This document shows, piece after piece, positions 8,101 through 13,819 of a stretch of DNA of 15,776 nt. A program made the position numbers and the translations under genes. Each line of letters opens with the position of its first letter. Within the stretch, counting starts at the first letter, position 1. The notes beneath the pieces were generated by a model, which was given only the letters and a program-made list of their open reading frames with translations, made no database searches and had not been told where the DNA came from. The stretch comes from Lachnospiraceae bacterium UBA1201 (lineage in GTDB: Bacteria; Bacillota; Clostridia; Lachnospirales; Lachnospiraceae): assembly GCA_002309675.1 (NCBI GenBank), contig DBXX01000018.1, positions 6,112 through 21,887 on the forward strand. The letters are read 5' to 3'.

Positions 8101-8187
8101 AGTCCCCAACTGAAGGGTCTTCGGGTCTTCATGCAGGGTCATCCGGCTCTTCGGGGAACCGGGAGCAGCGATTTTATTCAAGTCCAT
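5137..8187 (-). CDS. lacZ: Beta-galactosidase, glycoside hydrolase family 2
   Basis: Hydrolyses terminal beta-galactosides such as lactose. It has no signal peptide and is probably cytoplasmic. The 1016 residues follow the five-domain E. coli LacZ plan: jelly-roll sugar-binding domain (about 45-215), immunoglobulin-like domain (about 220-310), TIM barrel (about 312-612) starting FFGVNRHDSYPDTG, a second beta domain, and the large C-terminal beta-sandwich (about 735-1005). Key residues visible are the acid/base Glu450 in WSLGNETG, the nucleophile Glu519 in PFMLCEYCHAMGN, and IWEWADHA just after. The ATG at 8187 has an AGGAGGA site 8 nt upstream and a TTGCAA-17-TAAAAT promoter. It is divergent from the cysteine-peptidase-like pair. 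No permease or lactose-specific regulator is in the window. Galactosidase specificity is inferred from overall LacZ architecture; other GH2 activities cannot be excluded. Confidence 0.93.
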   Translation of the reverse strand: MDLNKIAAPGSPKSRMTLHEDPKTLQLGTLQDHNYFIPFAPGQDPFADRETSKRFTLLNGRWGFAYYDSVLDLEDDFLSIAFKKRIPVPGNWQLYGYDRPQYTNVDYPIPFDPPYVPDDDPVGIYRTSFTYAPDENRRILCFEGVDSCFYLFVNGNFAGYSQVSHHTSEFDITSHLVAGENVIVLAVLKWCDGTYLEDQDKFRLSGIFRDVYLLARPGKCITNYHVTADYKVIRGRSYGTFGLTLNASGAHIRLSDGDRVLAEADVQAEEQFSVRLPDIHPWSAEDPYLYDLTIETETECIGEKVGFRTITIEKGVFKLNGRHIKFFGVNRHDSYPDTGAYADKAKMRRDLVLMKQHNINAVRTSHYPNSPEFYRLCDELGMYVIDEADVEAHGCCNVYNDLHWKNGNYGGIALLAMNPDFKEAILNRERLLVTRDINHPCVLFWSLGNETGLGENMRAAAGLIKNLDATRPVHYESLHKIDDTSDDCFDVVSQMYTPPEVLAKFPENKKEKRPFMLCEYCHAMGNGPGDLEAYMQAFMSSDRIIGGLIWEWADHAVILGKTKDGKVKYGYGGDSGERHNDGNFCMDALCYPDRTPHTGLLEAKQVYRPVRVRMGEKPGAFLLKNLLRFLNAGDFLSCRYEITSDMQKPVTGTVDFSAGPMEEVEVTIPEAKKNPFDGDTYIRFIFTAKNGYSTFEEGTEVCFDQLKIFTAAVKSGKKKGIGRKEKMICTNEPFTFTVETPAITYVFDRRIAAFKAMIVDGKNLLMKPLEYNFFRAPVDNDTMKEDWYRAHLNDYDVKVYDTSLSEEGADVVIRARQSFGWSMHQPFAVMEASYRISPSGALDVNCKIKTSNKVEFLPRFGLRLFVPKRLRKVSYYGYGPFESYIDKHQASYVGNFTADIEELYEDYVRPQENSSHYGCTHVEVRTGLSDTSTGLRFSNADGFSFNASVYTQEELAKQRHNFELTPCEYNVICVDFAMAGVGSAACGPRLADRYRIALPETEGKIRIEPAASRKSS

Positions 8188-8221
8188 GAAATGTCCTCCT
8201 ACGAGATATTTCTATGATTAG

Positions 8222-8250
8222 ATTTTACCCCAAAGAGGCCGAATTTGCAA
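8222..8250 (-). promoter_or_regulatory. lacZ promoter
   Basis: Read leftward, TTGCAA (8245-8250) and TAAAAT (complement of 8222-8227) are separated by 17 nt. The start site would be around 8215, leaving a leader of about 28 nt. The -35 box lies only 11 bp from the -35 of the opposing promoter. Confidence 0.75.
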
Positions 8251-8261
8251 TGCTGTATTTC

Positions 8262-8290
8262 TTGCTTTATTGACTATGCTATGTTATACT
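8262..8290 (+). promoter_or_regulatory. Promoter of the cysteine-peptidase-like gene pair
   Basis: TTGCTT (8262-8267) and TATACT (8285-8290) are 17 nt apart. A TG at 8282-8283 placed one base before the -10 makes it an extended -10 promoter. The octamer TGACTATG occurs at 8271-8278 and again at 8290-8297, bracketing the -10 region, and could be a regulator site. Confidence 0.7.
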
Positions 8291-8310
8291 GACTATGTAA
8301 ATGAGGAACT

Positions 8311-8333
8311 CTGTTTGCCCGGGAAGCAAACAG
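8311..8333 (+). promoter_or_regulatory. Perfect inverted repeat in the leader (operator or RNA hairpin)
   Basis: CTGTTTGC (8311-8318) and GCAAACAG (8326-8333) are perfect 8-bp arms with a 7-nt spacer CCGGGAA. It begins about 14 bp after the predicted start site of the rightward operon. There is no T-run, so it is not a terminator; a repressor operator or mRNA-stabilising 5' hairpin are the two plausible roles. Confidence 0.6.
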
Positions 8334-8362
8334 TATTATTGGGATGTAGAGGTGTGTAGATC

Positions 8363-9601
8363 ATGAACCTTATTTTGATCATTGCGGTCGCAGTGCTGAT
8401 CGTATTGATGTGCTATCAATATCTGCCGGTAAACAACACGGATGTGCCGAAATACCAGCATGATGTCGCGACAGTTGAATACGTTTTGGATAACCCGAAT
8501 ATTCTGATCGATGATCTCGGGTTTGCTTCGTACGGAAAATGGAACGAAAATAATAAAGTCAACTACGACTATATACTTCCGATCGAGTTGTATGCGGACC
8601 CGACGGATCCGAAACAGGCATATTTTATCGATATCGTCGGTGAAAACGGCTACCTGATCGTGGATTCGGAGAATAACCTCTATCAGTTTCAGGTAAGCGG
8701 GGATTATCCGCAACTGCTTGACGCGGAAAATGTCTTCTACTCCCCGTACGACGGCCTCATATACACGTATAAGGGGAAGCAGCATATGGTCACGGGGTCG
8801 TTGCAGATCATACTGCCGAAGCGTGAGCGTCTTACAGCCTTCGTCGGCCAGCGGACGCCCGGTGACGGCGATATCTACCAGCCCCAGTCCTACGTCGCAG
8901 ACCGCTACGGTACAGGGTATTCGGTCGCCTATGCATACAGCCTCCGAAACTTCGACTATGCGACCCAGGGCGATACCAGCATCTACTTCCGCGGTCGCGG
9001 CAGCCGTTCGGAGGGGAATTGTACATTGACCGCGATGTATAATGCACTCAACTATATCAGTTCGACACACATGGGCGGAACGCTGCCCACTTCCCGCAAT
9101 ATAACGCAAGTCGACGCGAAAAAGGATGCTTTTTACGCCAAATACTCTTCCGACCGTACCTACGTGATCGACACGCCGAAGGTATTGCCCGAACTGTATG
9201 CCAACATCCGCGCTTACGCGATCAGCGCCCATGGCTATGAAGTCGAGGCCCTGACGCAGTTAGAGGTCGAAGACGTGATGAACCACATGCTGACAGAGTA
9301 CGGAAGCTCGCTCAAAGCGAAAAACTACTACGACGCATCCTATTATCATCAGGTTCTTGAGCCGGTCTCTCACGACCTTCCGGTGCTGAATAATGTTACC
9401 ACATCGTCCACCTACGGTTCCCATTCCATGGTAGTCACGGGTTATCAGATCTACACGTCCTCCATAGACATCGGCGACCTGCATATGCTGAATTATCTGC
9501 TCATGCTCCAAGTCGCGGACGGCTGGTTCTCCGATGCACGCTATTACGACGCAAACTTAAACAAAGATCTCGAGATCGTTACGGTTCTGGAGGCAAAATA
9601 A
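8363..9601 (+). CDS. Membrane-anchored cysteine-peptidase-like protein (paralogue A)
   Basis: A 412-residue protein I cannot name from a described family. Residues 1-19 (MNLILIIAVAVLIVLMCYQ) form an uncharged membrane segment, probably an uncleaved anchor exposing the rest outside. Residues about 37-140 look like a small prodomain-type fold (AYFIDIVGENGYLIVDSENN), loosely recalling the propeptides of streptopain-type (C10) peptidases. The C-terminal part has VGQRTPGDGDIY at 161-172, SEGNCTLTAMYNAL with Cys220 at the start of a predicted helix, YGSHSMVVTGYQ with His354, and VADGW with Asp386. The order and strand-like setting of His and Asp fit a papain-like Cys-His-Asp triad; catalysis is inferred. 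The AGAGGTG site upstream supports the ATG. It is the first gene of a pair with the paralogue 36 bp downstream and is divergent from lacZ. Confidence 0.85.
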   Translation: MNLILIIAVAVLIVLMCYQYLPVNNTDVPKYQHDVATVEYVLDNPNILIDDLGFASYGKWNENNKVNYDYILPIELYADPTDPKQAYFIDIVGENGYLIVDSENNLYQFQVSGDYPQLLDAENVFYSPYDGLIYTYKGKQHMVTGSLQIILPKRERLTAFVGQRTPGDGDIYQPQSYVADRYGTGYSVAYAYSLRNFDYATQGDTSIYFRGRGSRSEGNCTLTAMYNALNYISSTHMGGTLPTSRNITQVDAKKDAFYAKYSSDRTYVIDTPKVLPELYANIRAYAISAHGYEVEALTQLEVEDVMNHMLTEYGSSLKAKNYYDASYYHQVLEPVSHDLPVLNNVTTSSTYGSHSMVVTGYQIYTSSIDIGDLHMLNYLLMLQVADGWFSDARYYDANLNKDLEIVTVLEAK

Positions 9602-9606
9602 GACTG

Positions 9607-9626
9607 AGGGAAGATAAACCATCCCT
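9607..9626 (+). repeat. Short hairpin between the two paralogues
   Basis: AGGGA (9607-9611) and TCCCT (9622-9626) can pair across a 10-nt loop in the 36-bp intercistronic gap. The only purine-rich stretch resembling a ribosome binding site (GAGGGAAG, 9606-9613) is inside this arm and about 25 nt from the next start, so translation of the second gene may be weak or coupled. Confidence 0.35.
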
Positions 9627-9637
9627 TCGAGATACAT

Positions 9638-11062
9638 ATGAGAAAAAAACGAGCACGCAATATCATGATCGCGGGGCTGTTGTGTTTGTCCCTTTCGGCA
9701 AATGCCTGTCAGTCCCGGCCAGTGGATGGCACGTCGGCGAGTTCCGACGAGCCCGTGATGAGTGCGCCCGAAACCACGAAAAATAATACCGGGATCCATA
9801 CAACCGTTGCCGAAAACCCTGAGACGACCCAGCCGGATACGACTGAAGTCACAGCGCCGACCGAAACCGAAGCCCTGACCGAGGTTGAAACTTCGACCGA
9901 ACCGGAAATTTCGACCGAACCGGAAACGACATCCATCCCCGGCTTGGAATATCAGGAGGTCCCTGTCGTACGCTATGTTCTGTCCGGCTCGGACAGCCTG
10001 CTTTCGGACCTCGGCTTTGATCTGCCGGACATCGATTTCGATGCGATCTATCCGATCACGGTGAAGGCGCCCGACTGTCCTGAAACCGAGGCCTATCTGA
10101 TCGATTTTACCGGTGAAAACGGCTACGTGATCGTAAACGACGAATACTCGCTCCTCGCGGTGATGACCGACGGCGACTACTCCGCATTGGCCGGCTATTC
10201 CGACCTATGCTACGCCATGACCGACGGCCTTTTGTACACGGTCGACGGAATACGCATGTGCATGGACCGTGCGAGCACGCAGACACCGACACCTTCCGAC
10301 CGAATCTACGTCGGCCAGGAGAGCATCGGCGAAGGCGAGATCTACAACCTGGAATTTTACGTTTCAGATCGCTATTCCGACCGGTATACGACATCCGCCT
10401 GTAAGATCCTGGAGTTTGAGGAACTTCATCGTCAGCGGGATCTCTCGGTATATAAGTCGAACGGCGGTGAGGGCAACTGCACCCTCGCGGCAGTCTATAC
10501 ATGTCTGGAGATCCTGGGGCGCAACATTCTTTACGATACCGCCCTGTTTCCGGCACTTAGCGAGACGGTCACGATCGACGTCGTGAACGACCCGAACTAT
10601 CCGAAATATGCGGACGACCCGAACTACCACATCGATCCGTACGTTGATCTGCCGCTTGTGTACTCACAGGTGCGCGACGTAGTGGTCGGCACCTACAACT
10701 ATTTGGACGGCGTATTACCTTGGGTCAATGAGATCCTGTTCAACAACATTCTGGATAAATACGAGTGCGGCATGAAGGCTGTCAATCACTACGCCTGGAC
10801 CTATCAGGAGGACCTCATCCCCGAGATCGATGCAGGTCTTCCCGTACAGATGAGCATCACCGGGGCGAAATGCTACGCCAGTCATTCGATCAGCGTTATC
10901 GGCTACGAATATCTGACCTCCACGACTCCGGTCGGACAGCTGACGAAAGTCGACACCCTCTTCTTCCTGACGATCGCTGACAACTGGAACACCTCCCCCG
11001 TCAGTCTGGACACAAATATTCAAACCATCGTGGGAAATATAATCACGTTCGAACAAAAATGA
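9638..11062 (+). CDS. Secreted cysteine-peptidase-like protein with Thr/Glu/Pro linker (paralogue B)
   Basis: A 474-residue exported paralogue of the preceding gene. Residues 1-23 are a signal peptide (MRKKRARN, hydrophobic core IMIAGLLCLSLS, then ANA). Cys24 directly after makes either signal peptidase I cleavage or an atypical lipoprotein site possible. Residues about 28-100 are a low-complexity linker rich in Thr, Glu and Pro with repeated STEPE units, as in cell-surface spacers. Homology to paralogue A starts near residue 110 (VVRYVLSGSDSLLSDLGF; AYLIDFTGENGYVIV). The core keeps VGQESIGEGEIY, EGNCTLAAVY with Cys281, CYASHSISVIGYEY with His416, and IADNW with Asp448, giving the same candidate Cys-His-Asp triad. 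An in-frame stop at 9605 rules out a longer start, and the ribosome binding site is poor. The substrate is unknown. Confidence 0.85.
   Translation: MRKKRARNIMIAGLLCLSLSANACQSRPVDGTSASSDEPVMSAPETTKNNTGIHTTVAENPETTQPDTTEVTAPTETEALTEVETSTEPEISTEPETTSIPGLEYQEVPVVRYVLSGSDSLLSDLGFDLPDIDFDAIYPITVKAPDCPETEAYLIDFTGENGYVIVNDEYSLLAVMTDGDYSALAGYSDLCYAMTDGLLYTVDGIRMCMDRASTQTPTPSDRIYVGQESIGEGEIYNLEFYVSDRYSDRYTTSACKILEFEELHRQRDLSVYKSNGGEGNCTLAAVYTCLEILGRNILYDTALFPALSETVTIDVVNDPNYPKYADDPNYHIDPYVDLPLVYSQVRDVVVGTYNYLDGVLPWVNEILFNNILDKYECGMKAVNHYAWTYQEDLIPEIDAGLPVQMSITGAKCYASHSISVIGYEYLTSTTPVGQLTKVDTLFFLTIADNWNTSPVSLDTNIQTIVGNIITFEQK
9892..9926 (+). repeat. Tandem 18-bp repeat encoding STEPEx
   Basis: The 17-bp word TTCGACCGAACCGGAAA occurs at 9892-9908 and 9910-9926, an 18-bp period that encodes successive S/T-T-E-P-E units inside the linker. 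Being in frame, it can change linker length without breaking the protein. Confidence 0.85.
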
Positions 11063-11090
11063 CCGGGATCCGAAGATCCCGGCCTTTTTT
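11063..11090. terminator. Bidirectional terminator between convergent units
   Basis: CCGGGATC (11063-11070) and GATCCCGG (11075-11082) form a perfect 8-bp stem with a CGAA tetraloop, followed rightward by CC and six T. Leftward the stem is followed by TCATTTTTG, so it can also end the GH43 transcript. It begins immediately after the paralogue B stop codon, and the GH43 stop is 4 bp beyond the T-run. Confidence 0.93.
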
Positions 11091-11093
11091 CGG

Positions 11094-12530
11094 TCAATCA
11101 AATGTGAACCGGTCGAATGTATAACTTTCATTCGCATCCGGTGAAACAAATTCAAAATACACGGCGTGCTTTCCGATCACACCGGTCGTAAGTGTTGCCG
11201 TGACTGCGGTCTTCGCCCCGTCGAAGACTGCAGTCGAAACAACGCGGCCCCGATACGAATCGATGCGCACATTGACCGTGACGGCCTTCGCCTCTTCCAG
11301 AACGACCGTTACGGTCTTCGGTACGTTGTTACCGAACTGGAGATACCGAAAGCCTACCGTCGTGCCCGTCGTGATATTCACGATCGGGGTGGAAATATCC
11401 TCTCTCTGCTCATATTCTGGACGGATGTGGGCATATTTTTTGCTTCCGTAGATGTGGCAGGCATAACCTGCGGAGATCCACAAATATGCGTCCAGGCCGT
11501 TGATATGCGGTCCCTGTGAAGTCATCTCCACCGGCTTCGAAGAAACCGGTTCGCCGTTTAAATACTTCACATCGCCGATGTACAGCTGTCCGTCCGTGCC
11601 CATCGCAACATCCACCGGCTCGAGCATCGCCTGGCGGGAATACTCGTCGGTACCGGTCTGTCTGTGGTAGAAAATGTACCATTTTCCGTTCACTTCCATG
11701 ATGGAGCCGTGGTTATTTCCCCAGCGATAGGTCATGGTGCCGACGCCTTCGGAATCGTGCAGGATCTCTCCGCCGTTAAAACTGATGTCCCCGCCGTCGT
11801 GGAACGGCCCGAACGGCGTGTCGCTGATGCGATATGACAAAAAGCCGTTGCAAGGTTCGAAAACGCCCATCTCCGGGATGGGTTTCTCATACCGTCTCGA
11901 GAAAATGTAAACGTATTTTCCCATGACCTTCCGCGGGCTGGAAGCCTCGAAGAAAGCGTCGATCAGGGAAATGTGTCCGTCATCCCTCGGATCCCAGGGG
12001 CAGGTCGAATGCCCGAGCGGGTTCGAAACGAGGGTGTCCTCCTTTATGGTCGCCATGTCCTCTTCCATCTCGGCGATGTAGCACGGCGCAGCGCAGCCTC
12101 CCCAGTAAGCATAGACCTTACCATCATCATCCACCAAAACGCCGGGATCGAACCCTAACTTCGTCTCCACCGGGTTCTCGAACGGTCCCCACGGGTTCTT
12201 TGAAGACGCGACCACGACCAGACTGCCCTTCCGCTCTGCCGCGTACATATAATAGGTGTCGCCCTTCTTCACTACATCGGGGGCATACAGGATCGAATCA
12301 TAGTGTGTCTCGTAGCACACGCCATGGTACGTCCAGTCCGTCAGGTCCTCTACCGGAGCGGACCATGCAACATAGTTTCGCCCGCAGTACTGCGTCCTCT
12401 CGATATCATGCGAGCCATACACATAGACCCGCTTCTCGCCGTTGTGCTCGAACACTCTCGGCTCGCCGTCCGGAACATGCTCCCACAGGGGCATGTAAGG
12501 GTTCGCGCCCTTAATAAACTTCTTCATCAT
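11094..12530 (-). CDS. Glycoside hydrolase family 43 enzyme with CBM6-like domain
   Basis: Five-bladed beta-propeller glycosidase, likely acting on arabinose- or xylose-containing oligosaccharides; the exact activity cannot be read from sequence. Of 478 residues, about 8-325 are the GH43 domain: NPYMPLWEHVPDGEPRVF with Asp21 as candidate base, VYVYGSHD, YAPDVVKKGDTYYMYA, GFDPGVLVDDDG with Asp128 as candidate pKa modulator, FFEASSPRK with Glu195 as candidate general acid, and NNHGSIMEVNGKWYIFYHRQ. Residues about 340-478 end in a GKHAVYFEF pattern typical of CBM6-like beta-sandwiches. No signal peptide is present, so it is probably cytoplasmic, acting on imported oligosaccharides. Two adjacent ATGs occur; the second (12527) has better spacing (8 nt) to the AGAGGA site. 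It lies 69 bp after the histidine phosphatase gene and may be co-transcribed. Confidence 0.92.
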   Translation of the reverse strand: MMKKFIKGANPYMPLWEHVPDGEPRVFEHNGEKRVYVYGSHDIERTQYCGRNYVAWSAPVEDLTDWTYHGVCYETHYDSILYAPDVVKKGDTYYMYAAERKGSLVVVASSKNPWGPFENPVETKLGFDPGVLVDDDGKVYAYWGGCAAPCYIAEMEEDMATIKEDTLVSNPLGHSTCPWDPRDDGHISLIDAFFEASSPRKVMGKYVYIFSRRYEKPIPEMGVFEPCNGFLSYRISDTPFGPFHDGGDISFNGGEILHDSEGVGTMTYRWGNNHGSIMEVNGKWYIFYHRQTGTDEYSRQAMLEPVDVAMGTDGQLYIGDVKYLNGEPVSSKPVEMTSQGPHINGLDAYLWISAGYACHIYGSKKYAHIRPEYEQREDISTPIVNITTGTTVGFRYLQFGNNVPKTVTVVLEEAKAVTVNVRIDSYRGRVVSTAVFDGAKTAVTATLTTGVIGKHAVYFEFVSPDANESYTFDRFTFD

Positions 12531-12568
12531 TCTTTCCTCTTTTCTTTTTTTGTCGTTTCCATCTACCC

Positions 12569-12604
12569 GTCATAAGGTCATAACATGTTGAACTTTCTTT
12601 CAAC
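12569..12604 (-). promoter_or_regulatory. Repeats upstream of the GH43 gene
   Basis: GTTGAA (12587-12592) and TTCAAC (12599-12604) form an 18-bp inverted repeat overlapping the stop codon of the histidine phosphatase gene. Next to it GTCATAA occurs twice (12569-12575 and 12577-12583) with an 8-bp period. This could be an operator for the GH43 gene. I could not find a promoter with good spacing here. Confidence 0.4.
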
Positions 12605-13307
12605 TCTGCGCTCTCTCTACCGAGCCGGTCTGGCCTTCCTTAAACACGTTCAGGTGCCGTGCATCCACGGCAAATTCCAGGATCGGCATGGAGAGCATGC
12701 CCGGTCTGCGGTCGAACCGCAGGCACGAAATGCATGTGTGGGGAATGTGTCCGAGCATCATGCACAGGTGCGGGAACGGGATATTGAGAACGCGCGATAA
12801 GAGCGCCGTCGATGAACCGCCGTGACTGAATAAAACGAAGGTCTTCTGCTCATCGCTCCCGTTTATGTTACGGTAATACAGGCCCTCGCGCTGATAGCCG
12901 AGCGTCTTAAGCCACTCGTCGACCGCGGCCATCACATGGTCAATGTCGACCGTCGCCGTATTGTCCACGAAATCGGGAAACTCCCGCCACTTCGGATCCT
13001 GCAAGTCCACGCCCTCGTGCATCAATTTTCCTGAGCAGATCCACGGGTTCCCCTTTCGGTACAGATCCTCCAGACTTCCGAACCGGATCTCACGCATAAA
13101 ATCCAGCGTCTCGATCTCGTTAAGCCCCGACAGTTCTGCAAACGGCTTCGCGGTCTGCTGCGCACGGCCCTGGGGCGAGCAGAATATCTTCTCGATTCCC
13201 TCCTCCATCAGTCGCTGCGCGACCACCTTCGCCTGTCTATGTCCCAGTTCGGTCAGGCAGTCCAGTTCATAGTTCGGATCTCCGTGACGTACCAAAATCA
13301 GTCTCAT
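12600..13307 (-). CDS. Histidine phosphatase family protein (phosphoglycerate mutase-like)
   Basis: A 235-residue cytosolic member of the histidine phosphatase superfamily, which transfers phosphate through a phosphohistidine. Visible catalytic features are LVRHGDPNYE with Arg7-His8-Gly9 (His8 the nucleophile), SPQGRAQQTA with Arg48, Glu73 in MREIRFGSLED as a candidate acid, and FSHGGSS with His162. The family covers sugar-phosphate, cofactor and alpha-ribazole phosphatases; RHGDPNYE is not the RHGES/RHGQS of true glycolytic mutases, so a phosphatase is favoured. The start is supported by AAGGAGAT 7 nt upstream. An extended -10 promoter lies about 100 bp upstream. Its neighbour downstream is the GH43 gene, 69 bp away with no terminator, so a role on sugar phosphates is possible but unproven. 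Confidence 0.9.
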   Translation of the reverse strand: MRLILVRHGDPNYELDCLTELGHRQAKVVAQRLMEEGIEKIFCSPQGRAQQTAKPFAELSGLNEIETLDFMREIRFGSLEDLYRKGNPWICSGKLMHEGVDLQDPKWREFPDFVDNTATVDIDHVMAAVDEWLKTLGYQREGLYYRNINGSDEQKTFVLFSHGGSSTALLSRVLNIPFPHLCMMLGHIPHTCISCLRFDRRPGMLSMPILEFAVDARHLNVFKEGQTGSVERAQS

Positions 13308-13412
13308 ATCCTATCTCCTTCGTAACGATCTTCAAACCCGCACCCGCTACCGCGTTCATTTTCCGTTCCTCCGTTGTTTAACAGGGCATCCGCATCATGC
13401 GTATACCACCTA

Positions 13413-13441
13413 ATCATACCATATCTTCGCTCTCCCGTGAA
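13413..13441 (-). promoter_or_regulatory. Promoter of the histidine phosphatase gene
   Basis: Read leftward, TATGAT (complement of 13413-13418) is preceded by TGG, an extended -10, with TTCACG (complement of 13436-13441) 17 nt upstream as a weak -35. The leader would be about 100 nt. Confidence 0.6.
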
Positions 13442-13459
13442 GGTAAAAGTCGAAATATA

Positions 13460-13499
13460 AAATGCATGCCCTATGCATTTATCAAATTTCGATGAAATT
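13460..13499. repeat. Two inverted repeats between divergent promoters
   Basis: AAATGCAT (13460-13467) and ATGCATTT (13473-13480) are perfect 8-bp arms around GCCCT. Just to the right AATTTC (13485-13490) and GAAATT (13494-13499) pair around GAT. Both lie between the leftward histidine phosphatase promoter and the rightward tRNA promoter, so they are candidate regulator sites or AT-rich upstream elements. Confidence 0.45.
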
Positions 13500-13513
13500 C
13501 CGCTGAAAAACAG

Positions 13514-13542
13514 TTGACAAGCCCAAATGTTTGTAGTATTAT
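13514..13542 (+). promoter_or_regulatory. tRNA-Thr promoter
   Basis: Perfect TTGACA (13514-13519), a 17-nt spacer, and TATTAT (13537-13542). The leader to the tRNA is about 27 nt and includes TGTTG-ACGA-CAACA, a 5-bp hairpin that could guide 5' processing. Confidence 0.88.
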
Positions 13543-13576
13543 GTTGGATGTTGACGACAACATGTTTGTTCAACAA

Positions 13577-13649
13577 GCTGGCGTGGCACAGTCGGTAGCG
13601 CGCAACATTGGTAGTGTTGAGGTCACGGGTTCGATTCCCGTCGCTAGCT
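13577..13649 (+). tRNA. tRNA-Thr (anticodon GGT)
   Basis: Folds as a 73-nt cloverleaf: acceptor GCTGGCG/CGCTAGC with one G-T pair, D arm GCAC/GCGC, anticodon stem CAACA/TGTTG with loop TTGGTAG (anticodon GGT at 13610-13612), 5-nt variable region, and T arm ACGGG/CCCGT with loop TTCGATT. The discriminator is T and the genome continues CAC, so CCA must be added after transcription. One oddity is an A12-C23 mismatch in the D stem. Confidence 0.93.
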
Positions 13650-13661
13650 CACAAAGAATTA

Positions 13662-13691
13662 CGGATCCGCGATCGCGGGTCCGATTTTTTT
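13662..13691 (+). terminator. Terminator of tRNA-Thr
   Basis: CGGATCCGC (13662-13670) pairs with GCGGGTCCG (13675-13683), including one T-G pair, with a GATC tetraloop. It is followed by A and seven T. Confidence 0.93.
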
Positions 13692-13747
13692 ACCCCTAAG
13701 CCCAACTATACGTTGTAAAAAACATCTGTAACTATACTTTGCGGTTC

Positions 13748-13792
13748 TTGTATTCCCGAAATCACTCGATTATAATACAGACAAGTGATCAC
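13748..13792 (+). promoter_or_regulatory. Promoter and candidate operator of the XRE regulator gene
   Basis: TTGTAT (13748-13753) and a perfect TATAAT (13771-13776) are 17 nt apart. ATCACT (13761-13766) and AGTGAT (13784-13789) form an inverted repeat flanking the -10, and GTGATCAC (13785-13792) is a palindrome at the start site. This position would suit autorepression by the downstream HTH protein. Further upstream AACTATAC occurs twice (13704-13711, 13730-13737). Confidence 0.7.
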
Positions 13793-13819
13793 GAAATACA
13801 TAAAAAGAAGGTGATTTAA

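Noticed and set aside
5083..8217. Long plus-strand frames opposite lacZ (for example 5083-6282 and 7117-8217)
   Set aside because: They are antisense to an intact GH2 enzyme and lack any domain.
8336..9232. 298-codon minus-strand frame opposite paralogue A
   Set aside because: The plus-strand frame has a signal/anchor, ribosome binding site, promoter and a full-length paralogue next door. The antisense product shows no recognisable features.
12547..12560. Catabolite-repression (cre) site upstream of GH43
   Set aside because: The minus-strand TGGAAACGACAAAA matches the cre consensus only partly, breaking at several fixed positions.
13304..13576. 90-codon minus-strand frame overlapping the histidine phosphatase start
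   Set aside because: It spans the tRNA-Thr promoter and the phosphatase promoter and has no ribosome binding site, so it is non-coding regulatory DNA.
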